From Nitrososphaeria archaeon (GTDB taxonomy: Archaea > Thermoproteota > Nitrososphaeria > Conexivisphaerales > UBA164), in the NCBI GenBank assembly GCA_029775955.1, contig JARVJW010000044.1, forward strand, positions 1-5,215: a stretch of DNA of 5,215 nt. Direction: 5' to 3'. Under the pieces are notes generated by a model, which saw nothing but the letters and a program-made list of their open reading frames with translations, was not told the origin of the DNA and made no database searches. The translations under genes and the position numbers were made by a program. Shown in pieces: positions 1-5,215 of this stretch; within the stretch, counting starts at the first letter, position 1, and each line of letters opens with the position of its first letter.

Positions 1-60
1 ATTAATGCAACAAAGCACTCGCTTTCATCCCCTTGTCAAGGGGACTTCCCGTTCGCTGAG
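1..60. other. Unassigned left edge, possible mobile-element terminus
   Basis: No protein family could be recognised here in any of the six frames. The stretch lies immediately beyond the point where the APC permease reading frame ends on the minus strand. It is relatively GC-rich and carries a strong hairpin. On the minus strand the permease sequence ends in CTTTAA and then changes character abruptly, with no hydrophobic continuation in any frame. A target such as TTTAA next to a subterminal hairpin is what some IS200/IS605-family ends look like, so this could be an insertion sequence end running off the window. That is inference: no transposase gene and no second end are visible. Confidence 0.3.
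28..44. repeat. Perfect inverted repeat (hairpin)
   Basis: TCCCCTTGTCAAGGGGA is a perfect palindrome of 8 bp arms around one base; as RNA or single-stranded DNA it would form a 7-bp stem with a GTC loop. It begins 16 bases from the end of the permease remnant. It is not followed by a T run on either strand, so it does not resemble a bacterial intrinsic terminator. It could be the subterminal hairpin of an insertion sequence or a structured RNA element. The palindrome itself is certain; its role is not. Confidence 0.6.
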
Positions 61-191
61 TTAAAGTGATCCTACTATGATAAATGAGATTATGGAAAAT
101 CCAGTTAGTGCTTTGGCCGTGCCACTCAGCACAAATATTCCAGCGCCAATTATTGCCCCCAACCCGATTGTTATTTTTTTCCCTCTCTCAT
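61..191 (-). pseudogene. APC-family amino acid permease, N-terminal fragment, frameshifted
   Basis: The minus strand encodes a classic APC-superfamily first membrane helix, GLGAIIGAGIFVLSG, followed by TAKALTGFSIISFIIVGSL and a TAA stop. The G-A-I-I-G-A-G-I-F core is the broken TM1 helix that binds the substrate's amino and carboxyl groups in this family. The natural start is the ATG at 191-189, sharing ATGA with the antiporter stop, but that frame reads MREGKK and stops at TAA. The permease frame is entered only by a -1 shift, or one extra A, at the A7 run (174-180). Normal family members have 400-500 residues and about 12 helices; here only about 43 residues remain before the sequence turns non-permease near position 61. 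I infer a dead remnant of a gene once translationally coupled to the antiporter. Confidence 0.8.
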
Positions 192-1408
192 TGCTGTGAT
201 GGCTTATCAAATTTCAGGCTACTGGCTCCTATAACAGTTATGATGTTTGTTATTATTATTACAAACGCGGTAATGGATACAATTAGCCTAGCATTTGGTA
301 TGTTATAGTAAATTGCAAGTGTAGAAAGCACAGCTGGAGTTAATCCCTGGGCCATCATTACAAATATTGCCCTCTTATATTGTGCCATTTCCTTTCCAAC
401 AGTTACATTTGTTGCCAGATAACGCACCGACATTAATACAAGCATAACTAAAAGCACAAACAAATACAGGAAAATGTAATTCAGCAATTTGATTGAGATA
501 ACCAGTCCCAGGAAAAAGAAAAAAAATGTTCTTAAGAAAAATGAAATTTCACCCTGAAACTGCCTTATATACATTAAATTTGAACTTTCAACTTCATGTT
601 TTAACCCTATCCCTTCAAATATCTGTTTGGAATTTGACAATATTATGCCCAGCATTAAAACTGCTAAAATGGAACTACCATCTAACTCTGCAACCAAAGA
701 ATAAATTAGTAAAACATAGCCGATAGTGGCTATATACACATAATTTATATTGCCAAATGCTTTCATGAATTCAACCCATACTATCCCGCTTATTATTCCT
801 ATAAGGAAACCAATGGATATTTGAGATACAGCACTTATAGCCAACCCTTCCACACCGGAAAAATTTAATGGTATTGAGGAAAGAAATGAATCAAGTACAA
901 AGTAAAATATTACTATCAGAAATATGCTGTTCAAGACTGATTCAATGGTTATGTTTGCAAAGAGCCTTTCATCCCCAATGTATTTGGCAACATAGGGCAC
1001 AATTGTAGTGGTTGTCTCCCCTCCAACAATTGAAGCAAGGAACAAACTGGCATAGCTGTTCCAGTTCAATGTGTATCTGAAAATTACATAAATTAAAAGC
1101 ACGCTTATAAAAACGTAAATTATCGTCCTCATTGTAGACCTAAAACCCTGTGATGCCATGCTTTTGGCACTCAGCATAATCCCCAGCTCAAACATTATCA
1201 TAGCAAGAGTCAGCTGACTTATGTAAGGTATTATAGAATTTGTTATAGAGTATGGAAATACCTTAAATATTGGCCCAAACAGTATTCCGATAAGTATCAG
1301 AAAAATCGATTCAGTAATTCCTGTCCTCTTAAAGAATACTTCGCCAAAAAAACCTATAAATATAATAGCTGCAGAAACTATGAAAAGCAGCGAATATGAT
1401 AAGAGCAT
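188..1408 (-). CDS. CPA/NhaP-like cation:proton antiporter family protein
   Basis: This 406-residue integral membrane protein has about 13 predicted helices, as in the NhaP/Kef monovalent cation:proton antiporter families, which exchange Na+ or K+ for H+ to control cytoplasmic pH and ion balance. Family-like elements in order are FELGIML (73-79), GGETTTTIVP (129-138, the TM4 crossover position), an ES-x-x-N segment (156-160), FFLRTFFFFFLGL (290-302) and AQGLTPAVLS (353-362). Two residues normally important are different: the acidic residue of the ND or TD motif in TM5 is Ser161, and the usual arginine of the late RGxxxAVL motif is Gln354. Ion selectivity, or even antiport activity, therefore should not be assumed. 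The ATG start is preceded by a TATA element at a leaderless distance, and the stop overlaps the ATG of the broken APC permease. The C-terminus is short, with no TrkA-type regulatory domain. Confidence 0.8.
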   Translation of the reverse strand: MLLSYSLLFIVSAAIIFIGFFGEVFFKRTGITESIFLILIGILFGPIFKVFPYSITNSIIPYISQLTLAMIMFELGIMLSAKSMASQGFRSTMRTIIYVFISVLLIYVIFRYTLNWNSYASLFLASIVGGETTTTIVPYVAKYIGDERLFANITIESVLNSIFLIVIFYFVLDSFLSSIPLNFSGVEGLAISAVSQISIGFLIGIISGIVWVEFMKAFGNINYVYIATIGYVLLIYSLVAELDGSSILAVLMLGIILSNSKQIFEGIGLKHEVESSNLMYIRQFQGEISFFLRTFFFFFLGLVISIKLLNYIFLYLFVLLVMLVLMSVRYLATNVTVGKEMAQYKRAIFVMMAQGLTPAVLSTLAIYYNIPNARLIVSITAFVIIITNIITVIGASSLKFDKPSQQ

Positions 1409-1430
1409 ATTCTATATATCTTATGCTGTG

Positions 1431-1437
1431 TTATAAA
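1431..1437 (-). promoter_or_regulatory. TATA element for the antiporter gene
   Basis: Read on the minus strand the bases are TTTATAA, centred 26 bases upstream of the antiporter ATG. The archaeal TATA box normally lies about 26 bases before the transcription start, so the transcript would begin at or within a few bases of the start codon. No Shine-Dalgarno sequence lies before the ATG, which agrees with a leaderless message. This is a position-and-sequence prediction only. Confidence 0.55.
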
Positions 1438-1439
1438 TT

Positions 1440-1445
1440 TTTAAA
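1440..1445 (+). promoter_or_regulatory. TATA element for the pus10 gene
   Basis: TTTAAA is centred about 27 bases upstream of the GTG start of pus10, the expected distance for a leaderless archaeal transcript. It nearly abuts the opposing TATA element of the antiporter gene; together they form the A/T block TTATAAATTTTTAAA within a 61-bp divergent region, the only long A/T block in that region. Confidence 0.5.
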
Positions 1446-1469
1446 CAGTGCATTTACCTATACTGCAGA

Positions 1470-2603
1470 GTGCGCTTAGGAAAAGGTCTGAAACTGGTTA
1501 GAGAATATAAAATATGCGATTGGTGCCTTAAAAGGATGATTAGTGAGCCTTCTGATGATGCGCTTAGAGAAGCTAAAAGCTTCAGAAGCACCTGCAGTCT
1601 TTGCCATTCTATACCGTTCCGCGAAGAGCTCGTAGAAGATGCGCTTGTTACATGTTCGCCTTATTCATTCAGAACATATGGGATTTCCGTTAGAATGGAT
1701 ACAACTTCGTTGAAAAAGGAAGAGGAAATTGTTGTAAAATATAAAATAACTGATTATATTACGTTAAAGAAAGCACTAAGAAGTCACTTTAAGAAAAAGC
1801 TATCGAAGCAGATTAACGGAAAATTGGAGGTAGTAAGACCTGATATAAACATTGTGTTTGACTTCTCCGGCCCCTTTAAAGTAAAAATATATGAAAGATC
1901 GTATCTGATAAGATTAAATTACATTAAATATTTGCCTTATTCAAAAGTTAACGCCATGTTGTGCCCTGTGTGTAATGGACGCGGATGTGCAAAATGCAAG
2001 TATACAGGAAGGGCAAATGATGGGTCATTTGAGTCGTTTTTAATCTATGACCTACCAAGCCTGCTAAATTCTACGGCGCCACGCTTAACCTGGGCACTTA
2101 GAGACATAGAAGGGTCCACTATATCTGGGAACGGCTATACGGTTTACCTTGATTTTAGGTCTGTTTATGACCATCTGAGGGCCCCGCTAATGATTCCGCA
2201 AAATCCGAGCGCTGGGATAACAGTGGTTCTTTCGCAGTCCCTTTATTGTACAGCAGAGATGGTGAGGGATTTCAAGATAATAGCAAAAGTGGAGCTGACT
2301 CTCAAAGTTGACCTAACAGAAGATGAAATAAGGATGCGCGCTGGAAACGGTGAACTTACAATCACAGGCATTGAAGGTAAAATATGGAAAAAAACAGCCA
2401 AAGTTTTGAAGGTAAAAGTTATTGATAATCGTGCAGAGCTTTTAATAGAAGTAGACAGTGGTGTTAACTTGTACAGCTGGATTGGTATAAAAAATGCGCC
2501 AGACTCGAAAATTGTTAAACCGGAACTATTTTATGAAAATGAAGCGCTTCTGAATAGAATTGATGTGCTTAATGTGGAAGACAAACCTGTCAGAATTCTG
2601 TGA
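1470..2603 (+). CDS. pus10: Pus10-type tRNA pseudouridine synthase (divergent catalytic domain)
   Basis: Archaeal Pus10 makes pseudouridine 55, and often 54, in the T-loop of tRNAs. The 377-residue product has the family layout: an N-terminal Cys cluster (CDWC at 16-19, CSLC at 42-45), a central THUMP-like region (about 60-155), a second Cys cluster CPVCNGRGCAKCKYTGR (165-181, Cys 165/168/173/176) followed by SFESFL (186-191), then the synthase domain. The C-terminal segment (about 324-370), with VNLYSWI and a final LNRIDVL, follows the family's GLYIKELI and LDVL ending. The usual GREDIDVRMLG signature is reduced to LRDIEGSTISG (210-220), leaving Asp212 as the best catalytic candidate, and the QRTP and HRRAD signatures are not recognisable. 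The start is GTG; in frame upstream a TAA at 1434-1436 leaves only a poor ATT alternative. The last 14 bases overlap the convergent SPOUT gene. Family assignment is strong; retained activity is uncertain. Confidence 0.85.
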   Translation: MRLGKGLKLVREYKICDWCLKRMISEPSDDALREAKSFRSTCSLCHSIPFREELVEDALVTCSPYSFRTYGISVRMDTTSLKKEEEIVVKYKITDYITLKKALRSHFKKKLSKQINGKLEVVRPDINIVFDFSGPFKVKIYERSYLIRLNYIKYLPYSKVNAMLCPVCNGRGCAKCKYTGRANDGSFESFLIYDLPSLLNSTAPRLTWALRDIEGSTISGNGYTVYLDFRSVYDHLRAPLMIPQNPSAGITVVLSQSLYCTAEMVRDFKIIAKVELTLKVDLTEDEIRMRAGNGELTITGIEGKIWKKTAKVLKVKVIDNRAELLIEVDSGVNLYSWIGIKNAPDSKIVKPELFYENEALLNRIDVLNVEDKPVRIL

Positions 2604-3405
2604 TGCGAGCAATAAGGTTTATGAGGCCAAGTGAAATTAACACAGCTTCTTCTGTCCTTATCGTTTTGACTGCTTGCCCCTCTGCAATATTTACCCAAAA
2701 TCCCTTTTTTCTATAACTCTGGTCCAGCATGTCCTCTAATCCCCTTTTTGGTGAGCCAAAGAGCAAAAACACGTTGCCGGTCTTTTTTATTTTATGGGCA
2801 AGGTCTTTCCATGTTCTGCTTAAAAGGGCACCCTCCCTTGATGTGAATATAACAACACTGTCATCATAATTGATTGAATCAATAAATGAATAAAGGTCTA
2901 TAATACTTATAATATTTGGGCCACTATACCCCTCAAAATTGTGCCTTACAGCGGCAACTTCTGACCCATTCTTGACAAGTTTTACAGGGACGATTTCTCC
3001 ATTTTTAGCGTTACTGTAACCGGTCAACCTGATCCTTTTTCCTATCCCAGTTTCCACATACATTTCATTTTTATTTCTAATTACCATGCCAAACCTCAAG
3101 TTATCTTCTTTTTCAACGGCGTTACTCGGAATGTTTATAGGAGGCAGAAGCCCTACATATTTTAATTTATTGTTCATTGGAAAAATGAATTTCCTTAAAT
3201 AAGGTGGCGTTAAAAGGTACTTTACTAATATTTCGAAAAGTTTCATATCATCAAGTGAGCCATCCTCCCTGTCATGGTATACCTTTAACGTTTTAACTCC
3301 AAATATTGATATGGCCCTAATTATTTCGCCCACCTTTTCAGTCTTTGAAAGCAAACTGGGCCTTTCACTTAAGACTGAGTCTGGGACGCAAACTGTTATA
3401 TCCAT
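2590..3405 (-). CDS. COG2106-type SPOUT RNA methyltransferase (C9orf114/SPOUT1-like)
   Basis: This 271-residue protein belongs to the archaeal and eukaryotic COG2106 family of SPOUT (trefoil-knot) proteins, predicted S-adenosylmethionine-dependent RNA methyltransferases. Motifs in order are VPDSVLS (7-13), KTEKVGEIIRAISIFGV (21-37), TPPYLRKFIFP (66-76), GLLPPI (85-90), an inserted OB-like beta region (about 105-155), the knot loop LLFGSPKRGL (214-223), and the C-terminal GQAVKTIRTEEAVLISLGLI (243-262), matching the family's TVRTEEA signature. No key motif is missing and the length is near normal. The target RNA is not evident from sequence. In many archaea this gene sits by the ribosomal protein L3 gene; here it is instead convergent with pus10, overlapping it by 14 bases, and it has its own TATA-like element. 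The ATG start is directly followed by the conserved first beta strand. Confidence 0.88.
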   Translation of the reverse strand: MDITVCVPDSVLSERPSLLSKTEKVGEIIRAISIFGVKTLKVYHDREDGSLDDMKLFEILVKYLLTPPYLRKFIFPMNNKLKYVGLLPPINIPSNAVEKEDNLRFGMVIRNKNEMYVETGIGKRIRLTGYSNAKNGEIVPVKLVKNGSEVAAVRHNFEGYSGPNIISIIDLYSFIDSINYDDSVVIFTSREGALLSRTWKDLAHKIKKTGNVFLLFGSPKRGLEDMLDQSYRKKGFWVNIAEGQAVKTIRTEEAVLISLGLINLIARITEF

Positions 3406-3429
3406 TAAATCATAATTTAATTTTAGCCG

Positions 3430-3437
3430 TTTAAAAA
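3430..3437 (-). promoter_or_regulatory. TATA-like element for the SPOUT methyltransferase gene
   Basis: On the minus strand the bases read TTTTTAAA, centred about 28 bases upstream of the methyltransferase ATG. The spacing suits an archaeal promoter giving a leaderless or nearly leaderless transcript, so the gene probably need not depend on read-through from the permease upstream. The A/T-rich bases between this element and the ATG offer no Shine-Dalgarno match. Confidence 0.45.
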
Positions 3438-3501
3438 CATGCGCAGCATTCCAAGGCTTTGGGCATTTTACCTTTGTTAAGGCTGCAGGTATGGTTAGCG
3501 C

Positions 3502-3506
3502 AAAAA
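3502..3506 (-). terminator. T-run directly after the permease stop
   Basis: On the minus strand the permease stop codon TGA is followed at once by TTTTT, and a second T5 run lies at 3437-3433. Archaeal RNA polymerase can terminate at short T runs without a hairpin, so these are candidate 3' ends for the permease transcript, separating it from the methyltransferase gene. The rest of this 101-bp gap shows no RNA gene; an 11-codon minus-strand ORF at 3431-3466 is too short to support. The evidence for termination is weak. Confidence 0.3.
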
Positions 3507-4727
3507 TCAGATAAAAATAAGGAATGCACTGTAAACTGCAAAGTTAATCAATGTAGTTATCATGCCATACTTAATAAAATCACCAAACGATAGCCCCTTC
3601 CCGCCGTAACGCTCTGCGCCCTGTATTATTATAATGTTGCTGGCTGCCCCCAAAATCAGAAAGTTCCCGGCAATGGTGCTGCCTGCGGCAAGTGCCAAAT
3701 AGTTTGTGAGCGTGGGGGTTACGAACCTGATAAATAACGCTACAAATGGCACATTTGAAAGCACCTGGCTCATGGTTAGACTGAAAAGCATAACGCTAAT
3801 TACACCACCTATGTGGCCATGAATTAAGAGTTGAATTATACCCGAATCATAAACGCTCTGCATAAGTATGAACATAAACGCAAAAAATGCTACAGTGCGC
3901 CAGTCCATCCTAATAATGGTTTTCAGCCCTTCCTTGCCTGAAAAAATTACTGGAACTGCAGCCAACAGGGATATCAAGCTTATCGGAAAAGACACCGCAA
4001 AAATTGTAAATGCCAATGAATTTACAATTGAAAGAATTAAGAGCAACCCAAGTGAGAGCTTGGAAGCGATTTCAATCTGCCTGTTTACCGGCTCTACTTT
4101 GGTTGCTACGAAATTCACTTCATTACTTATTTCCTTTTTAAATAATAATGAGAGTACCAGATATATCACTATAAGATTAATCAGTGTAGGCAATGATAAA
4201 TAAAGCAAAAACACTGGAAATGGATCTTGGACTCTTAACGCTATCAACAAATTCTGAGGGTTACCTATGGGGCTCATGACGCTGCCAATTGTTATCGAAA
4301 AAGCCAGAGCAAGAAGCATCATTTTTTCATTAATTCCTTTGTTTTTTGAAATACTTATGAGAAAGGGCGTGAATAGCACAGCAAGCGTATCGTTCATTAA
4401 AATTACTGACGCTAGTCCTGAAAAAATTATCAGTTTAAATATAAATGCCCTAACTGTTCGAGAACCGCTGAAAAACCTGCTAAGAATGTAATTAAGATAT
4501 CCGCTTTCATGCAATGCTTCCCCTATAATTAACATACCTATTATGTAAACTATTACATCCAAGTTTATTGATCTTAATGCTTCAATTAGAGAAATTTGTC
4601 CAAAAATAAGCACAAGAAAGGCGCCAATGCCCATAGCCTGCCATATCTCAATTGACCTGCTGCCTATTTTCCTCACTGATATAAGTGAGTAAACTAGAGC
4701 AAGTACAACTAGTGGTATATAATTCAA
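3507..4727 (-). CDS. ArsB/NhaD/SLC13-superfamily ion permease
   Basis: This 406-residue membrane protein belongs to the ion transporter superfamily containing ArsB arsenite permeases, NhaD Na+/H+ antiporters and SLC13/CitMHS anion carriers. It shows the inverted-repeat architecture. The first half has MNDTLAVLFTP (111-121) and the hairpin GSVMSPIGNPQNLLIA (148-163). The second half has LSNVPFVALF (323-332), then LAAGSTIAGNFLILGAASN (346-364) and GLSFGDFIKYG (378-388). The ND-T and SN-P hairpin tips form the substrate site in relatives. About 11-12 helices are expected, with a hydrophilic loop near 196-220. The substrate cannot be read from the sequence: arsenite, a dicarboxylate, phosphate or sulfate, and Na+/H+ exchange are all possible. 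No ars regulator or ATPase is nearby. The start is TTG, overlapping the upstream gene's TGA; an upstream in-frame TAA at 4746-4748 and the need for the first helix support it. Confidence 0.82.
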   Translation of the reverse strand: MNYIPLVVLALVYSLISVRKIGSRSIEIWQAMGIGAFLVLIFGQISLIEALRSINLDVIVYIIGMLIIGEALHESGYLNYILSRFFSGSRTVRAFIFKLIIFSGLASVILMNDTLAVLFTPFLISISKNKGINEKMMLLALAFSITIGSVMSPIGNPQNLLIALRVQDPFPVFLLYLSLPTLINLIVIYLVLSLLFKKEISNEVNFVATKVEPVNRQIEIASKLSLGLLLILSIVNSLAFTIFAVSFPISLISLLAAVPVIFSGKEGLKTIIRMDWRTVAFFAFMFILMQSVYDSGIIQLLIHGHIGGVISVMLFSLTMSQVLSNVPFVALFIRFVTPTLTNYLALAAGSTIAGNFLILGAASNIIIIQGAERYGGKGLSFGDFIKYGMITTLINFAVYSAFLIFI

Positions 4728-5206
4728 TGCACATGAACCACCCCCTTAACTGACAGCGCTTCTTTTCTCCTTTTTTCCTCAGCCAAGTCAGCCTGTTTGA
4801 TGCTTCTTTTTCCACATAAAATGCTTTCTTTTGTACGCAAAATAGTGTTAATGTATTTCAGTATGATAATCGAGACATAACCCTCTGAGAGCGTATCTAT
4901 ATTCCGTAGATAAAGCTGCTCCTCCATCACAGCAAATGCCACATCCCTATCAAACACAGAATTGAATGAAAAGCAAATGAATCCCTTATCGGTAAATTCA
5001 GATCTATTGATATATAAACAGAATGGATATGCCAAAGGCCTAACAAATCTTTCTGCCACAGGGGTGTGTGCCTTCTTTTTCAAGGTATCCTGGAATTCTC
5101 TTATTGATCTTTGACAGGTATTCCTCCTATATGGTCTTGACCGGCCTGAAATGCTGCCCTCCTGGTACACAGTGTATTCATAATTTTTAGTTATATAATA
5201 TACCAT
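4724..5206 (-). CDS. Unrecognised 160-residue protein coupled to the permease
   Basis: I do not recognise a family. The product has no long hydrophobic segment or signal peptide, so it is probably cytoplasmic. The N-terminal 50 residues are basic and Arg/Tyr-rich (GRSRPYRR at 21-28). The middle (about 51-125) looks like a mixed alpha/beta domain, with short strands FICFSFNS (76-83) and YVSIIILKY (110-118). A highly charged stretch follows (LAEEKRRKEA, 141-150), ending in VVHVH. Cys residues at 31, 63, 78 and 131 do not form an obvious metal site. The stop overlaps the permease TTG, and the 483-base open frame has codon choices like its neighbours, so I believe it is a real gene co-transcribed with the permease. 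The ATG at 5206-5204 is provisional: the frame stays open for the nine remaining bases, so the protein could begin beyond the window. Confidence 0.6.
   Translation of the reverse strand: MVYYITKNYEYTVYQEGSISGRSRPYRRNTCQRSIREFQDTLKKKAHTPVAERFVRPLAYPFCLYINRSEFTDKGFICFSFNSVFDRDVAFAVMEEQLYLRNIDTLSEGYVSIIILKYINTILRTKESILCGKRSIKQADLAEEKRRKEALSVKGVVHVH
4737..4745 (-). promoter_or_regulatory. Shine-Dalgarno-like site for the permease TTG start
   Basis: On the minus strand the bases are GGGGGTGGT, close to the archaeal consensus GGAGGTGAT with both differences tolerable as G-U pairs with 16S rRNA. It lies inside the end of the 160-codon gene, nine bases before the TTG start. It supports internal initiation of the permease on a shared message, which would explain how a weak TTG start is used. 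The spacing from the G-rich core is somewhat long. Confidence 0.45.
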
Positions 5207-5215
5207 TTTATTGTT

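Noticed and set aside
1..60. Possible CRISPR repeat
   Set aside because: The palindromic unit occurs once, with no second copy or spacer pattern in the window.
245..266. Inverted repeat GTTTGT/ACAAAC around a TATTATTATT loop
   Set aside because: It falls within the antiporter's last helix, where ATA/ATT/AAC codons for Ile and Asn create it; no sign of a separate role.
84..308. 74-codon plus-strand open frame
   Set aside because: It lies antisense to the APC remnant and the end of the antiporter gene, both of which have clear family motifs; its product has no recognisable features.
512..526. Poly-phenylalanine run FFFFF with an A8 tract on the plus strand
   Set aside because: Although prone to slippage, the antiporter frame is continuous through it and the position matches a hydrophobic family segment (FFLRTFFF), so no frameshift is indicated.
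526..726. 66-codon plus-strand open frame
   Set aside because: It is antisense to conserved membrane segments of the antiporter and looks like a shadow of that coding sequence.
3406..3506. Possible small RNA or tRNA gene in the 101-bp gap
   Set aside because: No cloverleaf, T-loop consensus or conserved stem could be found; the gap is explained by a T-rich 3' end and a promoter.
3868..4491. Two plus-strand open frames of 111 and 74 codons
   Set aside because: Both are antisense to the ArsB-like permease, including its conserved NDT and GNPQN hairpin, and show no motif or initiation signal of their own.

Overview
The window looks like chromosomal DNA of an AT-rich archaeon, most likely in or near the Thermoplasmata. 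This rests on an archaeal-type Pus10, a COG2106-type SPOUT RNA methyltransferase, A/T-rich TATA elements about 26-28 bp upstream of start codons (suggesting leaderless or nearly leaderless transcripts), heavy AGA/AGG/ATA codon use, and tight stop/start overlaps. The lineage is inferred; no rRNA or other taxonomic marker is present.

Layout, left to right. Positions 1-60 hold no recognisable gene but contain a near-perfect hairpin, and may be the end of a mobile element cut by the window edge. Positions 61-191 (minus) are the broken N-terminus of an APC-family amino acid permease, frameshifted at an A7 run and then cut off after about 43 residues. It overlaps by ATGA the end of a CPA/NhaP-like membrane antiporter (188-1408, minus). 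A 61-bp divergent promoter region with two nearly abutting TATA elements separates the antiporter from a Pus10-type tRNA pseudouridine synthase (1470-2603, plus, GTG start). Pus10 overlaps tail-to-tail by 14 bp with a SPOUT RNA methyltransferase (2590-3405, minus). After a 101-bp gap with the methyltransferase promoter comes an ArsB/NhaD/SLC13-type permease (3507-4727, minus, TTG start). Its start overlaps the stop of an unrecognised 160-codon gene (4724-5206, minus) that reaches the right edge.

Functionally there are two themes. One is membrane transport: the antiporter with its ruined APC partner, and the ArsB-like permease coupled to an unknown soluble protein. The other is RNA modification: Pus10 for tRNA U54/U55 and the SPOUT methyltransferase, placed convergently. 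No defence system, CRISPR array or complete mobile element is visible. The points that most deserve attention are a Pus10 whose catalytic-domain signatures are strongly eroded, an antiporter lacking the usual ion-binding aspartate, and the broken APC gene beside a possible insertion boundary.
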